Source of the DNA: Streptomyces lunaelactis
GTDB taxonomy: Bacteria > Actinomycetota > Actinomycetes > Streptomycetales > Streptomycetaceae
DNA length: 64,000 nucleotides
Direction of reading: 5' to 3'
Assembly: GCF_003054555.1 (NCBI RefSeq)
Contig: NZ_CP026304.1
Coordinates: forward strand, 5,828,001 to 5,892,000
Position numbers and translations under genes: made by a program. Shown here piece after piece: positions 1 to 9,890 of the stretch (position 1 is its first letter; each line of letters opens with the position of its first letter). The notes beneath the pieces are model-generated. The model was not told where the DNA came from. It saw only the letters and a program-made list of their open reading frames with translations, and did no database searches.

Positions 1-1
1 C

Positions 2-343
2 CTCTACCCGATCCGCTATGCGAAGCGGGACGTCCCGGTGACCGTGGCTCGGCTTCGTCGCGCAGTCGGCCTCCGCGCCGACCTGATCCGGCGACACGGA
101 CCGGAGCCCATGCAGGGAGAGTTGGATCTGGGGCTGGAGGAACTGCAAGAGCAGGAGTTCCACAACGACCTGAACCAGCTCGACCCAAACGCGGGCCTGG
201 TGCTCTTGGCCTACGCGTGCGCAATGGAAAAGGGTGTCATGCGACTTGAGTGGGGAGACGCCGAACTGCGTCGTGGCGACCGCCATCTGCTGTGGCACCA
301 CCACGAAGGGCTGGACCTACCCGGCAAACGGCAGTCCGCGTGA
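2..343 (+). CDS. Hypothetical protein, 5' end outside window
   Basis: The frame is open from base 2 to the TGA at 341-343, so the gene starts left of the window; about 113 residues are visible. There is no signal peptide, membrane segment or motif I recognise. The product is acidic in the middle (GELDLGLEELQEQEF) and ends with His/Arg-rich sequence. Base composition is visibly less GC-rich than the genes after 700, and the gene sits on the 3' side of a tRNA-Arg gene. That placement fits cargo of an element integrated into the tRNA (inference). No function can be given. Confidence 0.5.
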   Translation, partial: LYPIRYAKRDVPVTVARLRRAVGLRADLIRRHGPEPMQGELDLGLEELQEQEFHNDLNQLDPNAGLVLLAYACAMEKGVMRLEWGDAELRRGDRHLLWHHHEGLDLPGKRQSA

Positions 344-363
344 CCTCGAAGTACGGAGACACG

Positions 364-420
364 ATGACGGACCCGGACAACGGCGACGACGCCTATCGGG
401 TTCTCAAAGAAAGGCTCTGA
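364..420 (+). CDS. Possible tiny ORF (18 aa)
   Basis: An ATG at 364 follows GGAGA by a short spacer and reads MTDPDNGDDAYRVLKERL before a TGA that lies inside the hairpin at 411-446. It starts 20 bp after the preceding gene. It may be a real short peptide, or the front of a gene cut off at an integration boundary. Nothing beyond the SD-like sequence supports translation. Confidence 0.2.
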   Translation: MTDPDNGDDAYRVLKERL

Positions 421-446
421 CCTGCATTTCTGCTGGTCAGAGCCTT
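411..446. terminator. Bidirectional intrinsic terminator
   Basis: AAGGCTCTGACC (411-422) pairs perfectly with GGTCAGAGCCTT (435-446) around a 12-nt loop. It lies between the rightward hypothetical gene and the 3' end of the leftward tRNA, so it could end both transcripts. Confidence 0.65.
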
Positions 447-456
447 GATCCGGAAG

Positions 457-528
457 TGCCCCCGGCAGGATTCGAACCTGCGCACCCGGCTCCGGAGGCC
501 GATGCTCTATCCCCTGAGCTACGGGGGC
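457..528 (-). tRNA. tRNA-Arg (anticodon CCG)
   Basis: On the minus strand the sequence folds as a full 72-nt cloverleaf. Acceptor arms are GCCCCCG (528-522) and CGGGGGC plus discriminator A (464-457), the T-loop region reads GGTTCGAATCC, and the anticodon loop is CTCCGGA with CCG in the middle, so it decodes CGG arginine codons. No CCA is encoded. The 3' half of tRNA-Arg genes is a common target for actinomycete integrative elements, and the DNA on that side (left) looks foreign. Confidence 0.95.
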
Positions 529-558
529 GTATCGCCCTGTTGCGCGGCGACGAACAGA

Positions 559-589
559 ACACTACCAGCTCCCACAGGGCTCCCGTGAA
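559..589 (-). promoter_or_regulatory. Candidate tRNA-Arg promoter
   Basis: Reading leftwards, TTCACG (589-584) and TAGTGT (564-559) are separated by 19 bp and lie about 30 bp upstream of the tRNA 5' end. The match to the vegetative consensus is moderate. Confidence 0.35.
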
Positions 590-710
590 CAGGTATTTCG
601 GTGTCCCGCCCCAGCCTCCCGGCCGGCCTCCCCCCGCCTCCTCAGGTCGCCCGCACGGGGTGGAAGTGGGCAAAACCCGGACGCAGCCCTGCCCGCCGAC
701 CTACTCTCGA

Positions 711-1148
711 GTGGTGTCAGGCGCGTCCGGCCGAGTGCTCGTTGTCGACGACAACCGGGTCATTCGGCAGCTGATCAGGGTCAACCTTGAGCTGGAGGGC
801 TTCGAGGTCGTGACCGCGGCCGATGGTGCCGAGTGTCTGGATGTCGTGCATCGCGTCCGCCCCGATGTGGTCACCCTCGATGTCGTGATGCCCCGCCTCG
901 ACGGGCTCCGCACCGCCGCCCGGCTGAGAGCCGATCCCCGGACCAGTCATCTGCCCGTCGCGATCATCAGTGCCTGTACGCAGTACGAGGTGGACAGCGG
1001 CCTCGCCGCCGGTGTCGACGCCTTTCTCGCGAAGCCCTTCGAGCCGGCCGAGCTGGTCCGTCTCGTACGGCAGTTGATGCATCGGGAGGGCCCGCCGTCC
1101 GTCGACGGCAGGCATGGTGCCGGGCGGGCGGGAAGCGCACGGGGCTGA
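711..1148 (+). CDS. Single-domain response regulator (CheY-like)
   Basis: A receiver domain fills the 145-residue protein. The acidic pair is in VLVVDDN near residues 10-16, the phosphoacceptor Asp is in TLDVVMPRLDG, the conserved Ser is in AIISACT, and the Lys is in FLAKPFEP. There is no DNA-binding output domain, so it likely acts by protein-protein contact or as a phosphate sink. No histidine kinase gene is adjacent, making it an orphan. The GTG at 711 gives MVSGASGRVLVVDD; GTG 714 is a near-equal alternative. The frame is open far upstream, across the tRNA, but codons before 711 are not protein-like. Confidence 0.85.
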   Translation: MVSGASGRVLVVDDNRVIRQLIRVNLELEGFEVVTAADGAECLDVVHRVRPDVVTLDVVMPRLDGLRTAARLRADPRTSHLPVAIISACTQYEVDSGLAAGVDAFLAKPFEPAELVRLVRQLMHREGPPSVDGRHGAGRAGSARG

Positions 1149-1153
1149 CCGCA

Positions 1154-1172
1154 TCGCGAAACCGGTTCGCGA
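1154..1172. repeat. Near-palindrome upstream of the ArgS-like gene
   Basis: TCGCGAA (1154-1160) and TTCGCGA (1166-1172) are inverted 7-bp arms around ACCGG. It lies in the 55-bp gap between the response regulator and the ArgS-like gene, just before a TACGCT -10-like box at 1192-1197. It could be an operator or a weak terminator. Confidence 0.3.
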
Positions 1173-1203
1173 AGGGCCCCCCTCCCTCCCATACGCTTGT
1201 CCC

Positions 1204-2184
1204 GTGACCCCCGCCGAGCTCTCCCGAACCGTGCTGCACGCCGTGTGCCGCGCGGTGGAGGACGGTGTGCTGCGGGTGCCCGTGCCCGTGCCCGAGAGCG
1301 TCAGGGTTGAGCGGCCGCGGCCCGGGGGGTCCGGGGACTACGCCACCAATGTCGCGCTGCGTCTGGCGGGGCCGGCCGGGCGGCAGCCCCGCGAGGTGGC
1401 CGAGATTCTGCGGTCCCGGGTGGCCGGCACGCGCGGGATCGAGCGGGTCGAGATCACCGGACCCGGGTTTCTGAACTTCACCCTCGGCGAGGGTGCTCAG
1501 CAGGCGCTCGTACGGGATGTGCTGTGGTGCGGCAGGGAGTACGGGCACGGGACCGCCCTCGAAGGGGTACGGATCATGTTCGTGCCCGTCGAGGAGCTTC
1601 GGGCCGGGATCCTCACGCACACCGTCGTACAGCTGCTGCGTACCCAGGGCGCCGCTGCCGGTGTCCAGCCCGACGCGCGGGAGATGCTCCGCCCGGTTCC
1701 CGCCCCGTCCCGGGACCTGTTCGAGAGGCTCGGGCCCGACGCCGCCCGCTGGGCCCTCCTCTCCGTCGCCGCGCACGACCACCCCTTGGCCGGGGACGAG
1801 CTGCTCACGCAGCACGAGGCCAATCCCCTCTTCCGGGTCCGGTACGCGTACTCACGTACCCGCGCCCTCACACGCAACGCCGCCCAGCTCGGCTTCGACA
1901 GCGATCCGCGGCAGCACGTCGACGCCCCCGCCCTCACCACCGCCATCGGCGACTACCCCGCCGTCCTCGCCTCCGCCGCACGCCTCCGCGCGCCCGACCG
2001 GCTCGCCCGGCATCTGGAGAGCACCGCCGACGCGCTCCTCGGCTTCCAGCACACCGTGCTGCCGTTCGGCGACGAGAAACCCTCGGCCGCCCACCGTTCC
2101 CGCCTCGCGCTCGCCGAAGCCGCCGGGACGGTGCTCGCCGGTGGCCTGTCCCTGCTCGGCATCGGCGCACCTGACTACCTGTGA
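1204..2184 (+). CDS. ArgS-like protein lacking the synthetase catalytic core
   Basis: The 326-aa product has both ends of arginyl-tRNA synthetase but not the middle. Residues 1-95 match the N-terminal Arg-tRNA-binding domain (GDYATNVALRLA at 45-56, then VEITGPGFLNFTL). At 125-150 the segment expected to hold the HIGH motif reads VEELRAGILTHTVV, so HIGH is lost. The sequence then jumps to the end of the catalytic domain (LGPDAARWALLSVAAHDHP) and a DALR-type anticodon-binding domain (NPLFRVRYAYSRTRAL). Genuine ArgS is about 550-590 aa, so this protein cannot charge tRNA alone. It precedes lysA by 25 bp, matching the actinobacterial argS-lysA arrangement. GTG 1204 follows a TACGCT box so closely that the mRNA may be leaderless. 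It could be a regulator, a tRNA-Arg binding protein or a relic. Confidence 0.8.
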   Translation: MTPAELSRTVLHAVCRAVEDGVLRVPVPVPESVRVERPRPGGSGDYATNVALRLAGPAGRQPREVAEILRSRVAGTRGIERVEITGPGFLNFTLGEGAQQALVRDVLWCGREYGHGTALEGVRIMFVPVEELRAGILTHTVVQLLRTQGAAAGVQPDAREMLRPVPAPSRDLFERLGPDAARWALLSVAAHDHPLAGDELLTQHEANPLFRVRYAYSRTRALTRNAAQLGFDSDPRQHVDAPALTTAIGDYPAVLASAARLRAPDRLARHLESTADALLGFQHTVLPFGDEKPSAAHRSRLALAEAAGTVLAGGLSLLGIGAPDYL

Positions 2185-2209
2185 CAGAGAGACAGAAGAG
2201 ACCAAAGAC

Positions 2210-3601
2210 ATGAGCCGTTCCGCACACCCCGCCGGGCCCCGTCACGCCGATGTCATGCCCGAGGGGCACTACTCCGCCCCGCCCACCGATCTCAACGTCC
2301 TCGACGAGAAGGTCTGGGCGAAGACCGTCACCAGGAACGACGACGGCGTCGTCTCCGTCGGCGGGATCGAAGTCCCCAGGCTCGCCGAGGAGTTCGGCAC
2401 CCCCGCCTACTTCCTCGACGAGGCCGACTTCCGTGCCCGCTGCCGCGCCTGGGCCGACGCCTTCGGCAAGGATGCGGACGTGTTCTACGCCGGGAAGGCG
2501 TTCCTCTCCCGGGCGGTAGTGAAGTGGCTCTACGAAGAAGGACTCAACCTCGACGTCTGCTCCGGCGGCGAGCTCACCACCGCCCTCGACGCCGGTATGC
2601 CCGCCGAGCGCATCGCCTTCCACGGGAACAACAAGTCGACCGAGGAGATCGAAAGGGCCGTCGACGCCGGCGTCGGGCGCATCGTTCTCGACTCCTTCCA
2701 GGAGATCGTCCGCGTCGCGCACATCGCCCAGAGCCGCGGTAAGCGCCAGCGCGTCCAGATCCGCGTGACCGTAGGGGTGGAAGCGCACACGCACGAGTTC
2801 ATCGCCACCGCGCACGAGGACCAGAAGTTCGGCATCCCGCTCGCGGGCGGGCAGGCCGCCGAAGCCGTACGGCGTGCCCTCAAGCTCGACGGGCTCGAGC
2901 TCATCGGCATCCACTCGCACATCGGCTCGCAGATCTTCGACACCTCCGGCTTCGAGGTGGCCGCCCATCGCGTCGTCCGCCTCCTGGCGGACATCAGGGA
3001 CGAGCACGGGATCGAGCTGCCCGAGATCGACCTCGGCGGCGGCCTCGGTATCGCGTACACCTCCGACGACGACCCCCGCGAGCCGCACGACATCGCCAAG
3101 GCCCTCAACGAGATCGTCACCCGCGAGTGCGACGCCTCCAGGCTGCGCACCCCCCGGATCTCCGTCGAGCCCGGCCGCGCCATCGTCGGGCCCACCGCGT
3201 TCACGCTGTACGAGGTCGGCACCGTCAAGCCGCTCGAGGGCCTGCGGACGTACGTCTCCGTCGACGGCGGCATGTCGGACAACATCCGTACCGCCTTGTA
3301 CGACGCCGAGTACAGCGTCGCGCTCGTCTCCCGCCGCTCCGACGCCCAGCCGATGCTGGCCCGCGTCGTCGGCAAGCACTGCGAGAGCGGCGACATCGTC
3401 GTCAAGGACGCCTTCCTGCCCGCCGACCTGGCGCCCGGCGACCTCATCGCCGTGCCCGCCACCGGCGCGTACTGCCGTTCCATGGCCAGCAACTACAACC
3501 ACGCGCTGCGTCCGCCCGTCGTCGCCGTCAAGGGCGGCGAGGCGCGCGTGATCGTCCGGCGTGAGACGGAGGAAGATCTCCTGCGTCTCGACGTCGGATA
3601 G
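2210..3601 (+). CDS. lysA: Diaminopimelate decarboxylase
   Basis: PLP enzyme of fold III that decarboxylates meso-diaminopimelate to L-lysine, the last step of lysine synthesis. The 463-aa protein has the PLP lysine in FYAGKAF (K96), the phosphate-binding GGGLGI loop, the HIGSQIFD motif, EPGR, and the C-terminal CESGD and YCRSMASNYN active-site segments. It starts 25 bp after the ArgS-like gene and is probably cotranscribed with it. A hairpin separates it from hom. Confidence 0.97.
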   Translation: MSRSAHPAGPRHADVMPEGHYSAPPTDLNVLDEKVWAKTVTRNDDGVVSVGGIEVPRLAEEFGTPAYFLDEADFRARCRAWADAFGKDADVFYAGKAFLSRAVVKWLYEEGLNLDVCSGGELTTALDAGMPAERIAFHGNNKSTEEIERAVDAGVGRIVLDSFQEIVRVAHIAQSRGKRQRVQIRVTVGVEAHTHEFIATAHEDQKFGIPLAGGQAAEAVRRALKLDGLELIGIHSHIGSQIFDTSGFEVAAHRVVRLLADIRDEHGIELPEIDLGGGLGIAYTSDDDPREPHDIAKALNEIVTRECDASRLRTPRISVEPGRAIVGPTAFTLYEVGTVKPLEGLRTYVSVDGGMSDNIRTALYDAEYSVALVSRRSDAQPMLARVVGKHCESGDIVVKDAFLPADLAPGDLIAVPATGAYCRSMASNYNHALRPPVVAVKGGEARVIVRRETEEDLLRLDVG

Positions 3602-3622
3602 TTGAGATAGATGTCTCGCATG

Positions 3623-3651
3623 CCGGACGGGGGATAGAAACTCCCGTCCGG
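3623..3651 (+). terminator. Hairpin between lysA and hom
   Basis: CCGGACGGG (3623-3631) pairs with CCCGTCCGG (3643-3651) over an 11-nt loop. There is no T-run, so it may be a weak terminator or an attenuator partly separating lysA from the threonine genes. Confidence 0.5.
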
Positions 3652-3696
3652 TGAGTGAGACTGGTCCACACCGTTGATGTACAGAAACGAGGTCGG

Positions 3697-4998
3697 ATGA
3701 TGCGTACGCGTCCGCTGAAGGTGGCGCTGCTGGGCTGTGGAGTGGTCGGCTCAGAGGTGGCGCGCATCATGACGACGCACGCCGACGACCTCGCCGCGCG
3801 CATCGGAGCCCCCGTCGAGCTCGCCGGGGTCGCCGTCCGCCGGCCCTCCAAGGTGCGGGAAGGCATTGACCCGGGCCTCATCACCACGGACGCGACAGCC
3901 CTGGTCAAACGCGGCGACATCGACGTCGTCATCGAGGTCATCGGCGGTATCGAGCCCGCCCGCTCCCTCATCACCGCCGCCTTCGAGCACGGCGCGTCCG
4001 TCGTCTCCGCCAACAAGGCGCTGCTCGCCGAGGACGGTGCGACCCTCTACGCCGCCGCCGAGGAGCACGGCAAGGACCTCTACTTCGAGGCAGCGGTCGC
4101 CGGTGCGATTCCGCTGATCAGGCCGCTGCGCGAGTCCCTCGCCGGCGACAAGGTCAACCGGGTGCTCGGCATCGTCAACGGCACGACCAACTTCATCCTC
4201 GACAAGATGGACAGCTCAGGGGCGGGGTATTCCGAGGCCCTCGACGAAGCCACCGCCCTGGGGTACGCGGAAGCCGACCCGACCGCCGACGTCGAGGGCT
4301 TCGACGCCGCCGCCAAGGCCGCCATCCTCGCCGGGATCGCCTTCCACACCCGCGTACGCCTCGACGACGTCTACCGCGAGGGCCTGACCGAGGTCACCGC
4401 CTCCGACATCGCCTCCGCCAGGCGCATGGGCTGCACCGTCAAGCTCCTCGCCATCTGCGAGCGCGCGTCCGACGGCAAGTCCGTCACCGCCCGCGTCCAC
4501 CCGGCGATGATTCCGCTCAGCCACCCGCTCGCCTCCGTCCGCGAGGCGTACAACGCCGTCTTCGTCGAGGCCGAGGCCGCCGGGCAGCTGATGTTCTACG
4601 GTCCGGGCGCCGGCGGTTCGCCGACCGCGTCCGCGGTGCTCGGCGACCTCGTCGCCGTCTGCCGCAACAAGCTCGCCGAGTCCACCGGACCCGGCGAGTC
4701 CGCGTACACCCAGCTGCCCGTGAGCCCCATGGGCGACGTGGTGACGCGGTACCACATCAGCCTCGACGTGGCCGACAAGCCTGGCGTACTCGCCCAGGTC
4801 GCGACGGTCTTCGCCGAGCACGGCGTATCCATCGATACGGTACGTCAGCAAGGTCGACAGGACGGAAGCGGCGAGGCCTCCCTCGTCGTCGTCACCCACC
4901 GCGCGCCCGACGCCGCCCTCTCCGGGACCGTCGAGGCGCTGCGCAAGCTCGACACCGTGCGCGGTGTCGCCAGCATCATGCGTGTTGAAGGGGAGTAA
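3697..4998 (+). CDS. hom: Homoserine dehydrogenase
   Basis: Reduces aspartate semialdehyde to homoserine, the branch point to threonine and methionine. The 433-aa protein opens with a Rossmann NAD(P)-binding loop ([15 protein letters not shown]), has the [11 protein letters not shown] substrate-site motif near residues 155-165, and ends with an ACT domain ([21 protein letters not shown] onward, last 85 residues), the usual site of threonine feedback. Two adjacent ATGs (3697 and 3700) follow a GAGG sequence; either may start translation. thrC follows after 7 bp. Confidence 0.96.
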   Translation: MMRTRPLKVALLGCGVVGSEVARIMTTHADDLAARIGAPVELAGVAVRRPSKVREGIDPGLITTDATALVKRGDIDVVIEVIGGIEPARSLITAAFEHGASVVSANKALLAEDGATLYAAAEEHGKDLYFEAAVAGAIPLIRPLRESLAGDKVNRVLGIVNGTTNFILDKMDSSGAGYSEALDEATALGYAEADPTADVEGFDAAAKAAILAGIAFHTRVRLDDVYREGLTEVTASDIASARRMGCTVKLLAICERASDGKSVTARVHPAMIPLSHPLASVREAYNAVFVEAEAAGQLMFYGPGAGGSPTASAVLGDLVAVCRNKLAESTGPGESAYTQLPVSPMGDVVTRYHISLDVADKPGVLAQVATVFAEHGVSIDTVRQQGRQDGSGEASLVVVTHRAPDAALSGTVEALRKLDTVRGVASIMRVEGE

Positions 4999-5005
4999 GG
5001 GGCCC

Positions 5006-6076
5006 ATGACGACCAACGGCACCCACCAGTGGCGCGGCATCATCGAGGAGTACCGGGACCGTCTCCCGGTGACGGACACGACGCCTGTCGTCACGCTGGG
5101 TGAGGGCGGCACGCCGCTCGTCCCGGCGCAGGTCCTCTCCGAGCGCACGGGCTGCGAGGTGCGCCTCAAGGTTGAGGGCGCCAACCCCACCGGGTCCTTC
5201 AAGGACCGCGGTATGACCATGGCCATCACCCGGGCCAAGGAGGAGGGCGCGCAGGCGGTCATCTGCGCCTCCACCGGCAACACGTCCGCCTCCGCGGCCG
5301 CCTATGCCGTACGGGCCGGAATGGTCTGCGCCGTCCTGGTGCCCCAGGGCAAGATCGCGCTGGGCAAGATGGGCCAGGCCCTGGTCTACGGCTCGCGGAT
5401 CCTTCAGGTCGACGGGAACTTCGACGACTGCCTGAACCTGGCCCGCCGGCTGTCCGAGAACTACCCGGTGGCGCTGGTCAATTCGGTCAATCCGTACCGC
5501 ATCGAGGGCCAGAAGACCGCGGCCTTCGAAATCGTCGACGCGCTCGGCGACGCCCCCGACATCCATGTGCTGCCCGTCGGCAACGCCGGCAACATCACGG
5601 CGTACTGGAAGGGGTACAAGGAGTACGCGGCGGACAAGATGTCCACGCACACCCCCCGAATGTGGGGTTTCCAGGCCTCCGGCTCGGCGCCCATCGTGCG
5701 CGGCGAGATCGTCAAGGACCCGTCGACCATCGCCACCGCGATCCGGATCGGCAATCCGGCCTCCTGGCAGCAAGCGCTCGCCGCGCGTGACGAGTCGGGC
5801 GGCTTCATCGACGAGGTGACGGATCGTGAGATCCTGCGCGCCTACCGGCTGTTGGCCGCACAGGAGGGCGTCTTCGTGGAGCCCGCGTCGGCGGCGTCCG
5901 TGGCCGGTCTGCTCAAGGCGGCCGAGCAGGGCAAGGTCGACCCGGGCCAGAGAATCGTCTGCACTGTCACCGGCAACGGACTGAAGGACCCGGACTGGGC
6001 CGTCGCCGGAGCGCCCCAGCCCGTCACCGTCCCGGTCGACGCGGTGGCCGCCGCCGAGCAGCTCGGGCTCGCGTAG
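5006..6076 (+). CDS. thrC: Threonine synthase
   Basis: PLP-dependent lyase converting O-phosphohomoserine to threonine. The 356-aa length and sequence fit the short actinobacterial class. The PLP lysine is K66 in [25 protein letters not shown] and [14 protein letters not shown] are the substrate and phosphate loops. The ATG lies 7 bp after the hom stop with AAGGGG as ribosome-binding site, so the two are translated from one message. Confidence 0.96.
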   Translation: MTTNGTHQWRGIIEEYRDRLPVTDTTPVVTLGEGGTPLVPAQVLSERTGCEVRLKVEGANPTGSFKDRGMTMAITRAKEEGAQAVICASTGNTSASAAAYAVRAGMVCAVLVPQGKIALGKMGQALVYGSRILQVDGNFDDCLNLARRLSENYPVALVNSVNPYRIEGQKTAAFEIVDALGDAPDIHVLPVGNAGNITAYWKGYKEYAADKMSTHTPRMWGFQASGSAPIVRGEIVKDPSTIATAIRIGNPASWQQALAARDESGGFIDEVTDREILRAYRLLAAQEGVFVEPASAASVAGLLKAAEQGKVDPGQRIVCTVTGNGLKDPDWAVAGAPQPVTVPVDAVAAAEQLGLA

Positions 6077-6091
6077 GCCGTGTCTGAGCCC

Positions 6092-6130
6092 TGTCCGGGT
6101 TCCCAGGCTGGAAGCGTGGCAACCCGGACA
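6092..6130 (+). terminator. Hairpin after thrC
   Basis: TGTCCGGGTT (6092-6101) pairs perfectly with AACCCGGACA (6121-6130) across a 19-nt loop. It probably ends hom-thrC transcription and leaves thrB with its own promoter. Confidence 0.55.
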
Positions 6131-6191
6131 ACGGCGTACGTAGGGGCACAGGAAGCTTGCGACACGCATCGTGCGCCTCCCGTGCGCCCTG

Positions 6192-6221
6192 TGTCGCCGG
6201 TGAACCTTCCTTCGATAGGCT
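6192..6221 (+). promoter_or_regulatory. Candidate thrB promoter
   Basis: TAGGCT at 6216-6221 is a typical Streptomyces -10 box, with a weak TGTCGC -35 at 6192-6197 (18-bp spacer). It lies in the 273-bp gap between thrC and thrB and downstream of the hairpin, giving a leader of about 120 nt. Confidence 0.4.
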
Positions 6222-6349
6222 GTACCTGATCCCGCCCCGCCGCATATGCCGCGGTGTTGTTGCCGTTACGGCCCACGGGTGTTCGTATCTCTCGAAGAAA
6301 TCTCGTAGTCAGAACCCCCGCAGTCAGAACCAAGGAGAGTCATCGAGCG

Positions 6350-7270
6350 ATGGCCGGTCCAGCGTTCCGCGCCGCCGCCGTCCGAGTGCGCGTCCCCGCC
6401 ACCAGCGCCAACCTCGGTCCGGGCTTCGATGCCCTCGGGCTGTCCCTCGCGCTGTACGACGACGTGGTCGTCCGGGTCGCGGACTCCGGTCTGCACATCG
6501 ACATCGCAGGTGAGGGCGCCACGACGCTTCCCCGCGATGAGAGCCATCTGCTCGTACGTTCCCTGCGTACGGCCTTCGACCTGCTCGGCGGGCAGCCGCG
6601 CGGCCTCGAGGTCGTCTGTGCCAACCGCATCCCGCACGGGCGCGGCCTGGGCTCGTCGTCGGCGGCCATCTGCGCCGGCATCGTCGCCGCCCGCGCGGTG
6701 ACCATAGGCGGCGACGCCAGGCTCGACGACGCGGCGGTGCTCGAGCTCGCCACCGAGATCGAGGGGCACCCCGACAATGTCGCCGCCTGTCTGCTCGGCG
6801 GTTTCACGCTCGCCTGGACCGACGGGGGAGCGGCGCGCGCCATCAGGATGGATCCCTCGGGTTCTGTCGTCCCGGTGGTTTTCGTGCCCAGCAAGCCGGT
6901 GCTCACCGAGACGGCACGCGGACTGCTTCCGCGCACCGTCCCCCATGTGGACGCAGCGGCCAACGCGGGCCGGGCCGCCCTGCTCGTCGAGGCGCTGACC
7001 AGGCGCCCCGAGCTGCTGCTGCCCGCCACGGAGGACCGGCTCCACCAGGAGTACCGCGCCCCGGCGATGCCGGAGAGCGTGGCCCTGGTCAACCGGCTGC
7101 GCGCCGACGGCGTCCCAGCAGTCATCTCCGGTGCGGGCCCCACGGTGCTCGCGCTGGCCGAGGACGGTGTGGCCGACAAGGTCGCACGGCTGGCGGGCGA
7201 GGGGTGGGCGGCCAACCGGCTCACCTTCGACGCGGCGGGAGCGAGTGTCCTGCCGCTCGCCCCGCAGTGA
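6350..7270 (+). CDS. thrB: Homoserine kinase
   Basis: Phosphorylates homoserine with ATP to feed ThrC. The 306-aa GHMP-family kinase carries the N-terminal VRVPATSANLGPGFDALG motif, the glycine/serine-rich phosphate loop IPHGRGLGSSSAAICAG, and the third GHMP motif VISGAGPTVLALAE near the C-terminus. AAGGAGAG at 6332-6339 supports ATG 6350. Unlike many operons, thrB is separated from thrC by a hairpin and its own promoter-like sequence. Confidence 0.96.
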   Translation: MAGPAFRAAAVRVRVPATSANLGPGFDALGLSLALYDDVVVRVADSGLHIDIAGEGATTLPRDESHLLVRSLRTAFDLLGGQPRGLEVVCANRIPHGRGLGSSSAAICAGIVAARAVTIGGDARLDDAAVLELATEIEGHPDNVAACLLGGFTLAWTDGGAARAIRMDPSGSVVPVVFVPSKPVLTETARGLLPRTVPHVDAAANAGRAALLVEALTRRPELLLPATEDRLHQEYRAPAMPESVALVNRLRADGVPAVISGAGPTVLALAEDGVADKVARLAGEGWAANRLTFDAAGASVLPLAPQ

Positions 7271-7655
7271 GATCAAGATTGCCGGTGATGGAGAGGGGGA
7301 ATGTTTGTTGGAGCCGGTAGTGTTAACCTCAAGTCTGCACCCGACGTCTTTGTGGCGCGGTGCTTCGTGTCCCCATTCGGGACCAACATTCTTCCGGGAG
7401 CCTCCCCAACTGCCTGAGCAGCCTGCCTGAGCAGTTTCGAGCACGCTCCGGAAACGGCACGACATCCCTCGCTTTTCACAGGAGTGGGCCGAGCAGGGGG
7501 AACCTCGGGCCGGAATTTGTATACCTATATCTCTCCGCCGTTAATTGCCGGCGGGACCACCGCCCCGACCCGGTCCGCAAGCCAGGACCGCAGTCGGACA
7601 GCACAACCGGTCGCCGAGCCAGAAGGCCGACGTCCGCTCCAGGGAAGGACCCTTC
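7271..7655 (+). other. Long noncoding leader of rho
   Basis: This 385-bp gap holds no convincing gene. It contains a TAACCT -10-like box near 7324, an 11-bp direct repeat TGCCTGAGCAG (7411-7421 and 7424-7434), and a 21-codon frame from GTG 7352 to TGA 7417 without a ribosome-binding site. Rho genes are commonly autoregulated through long unstructured leaders, which would suit this gap (inference). Confidence 0.35.
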
Positions 7656-9719
<2,064 letters not shown>

Positions 9720-9742
9720 TTCTGGACAACTCTCCACAATTG

Positions 9743-9787
9743 AGGGCCCGTTCCGTTACGCAAGTGACGGAGCGGGCCCTCTGTTTG
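9743..9787 (+). terminator. rho terminator
   Basis: AGGGCCCG (9743-9750) pairs with CGGGCCCT (9773-9780); the inner TCCGT/ACGGA extends the stem. A T-rich tail CTGTTTG follows directly. Confidence 0.85.
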
Positions 9788-9890
9788 TAGTATCGGTCAG
9801 CCGTTCCCCACTAGCGGCCACTCTCACTTCACTTGCCGTTCCCCCACGCGGCCTCCGTTGCCGGATTTACCCATACCCATGGAGACACGC

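Noticed and set aside
234..710. N-terminal extension of the response regulator across the tRNA
   Set aside because: The frame is open, but it crosses a tRNA gene and is not protein-like; the receiver domain begins at the GTG 711 start.
1493..2209. N-terminal extension of lysA
   Set aside because: Overlaps the ArgS-like gene in another frame with Pro/Ser/Arg shadow sequence; LysA homology starts near ATG 2210.
7288..7320. Ten-codon frame MERGNVCWSR before rho
   Set aside because: It probably lies upstream of the likely transcription start and has no ribosome site.
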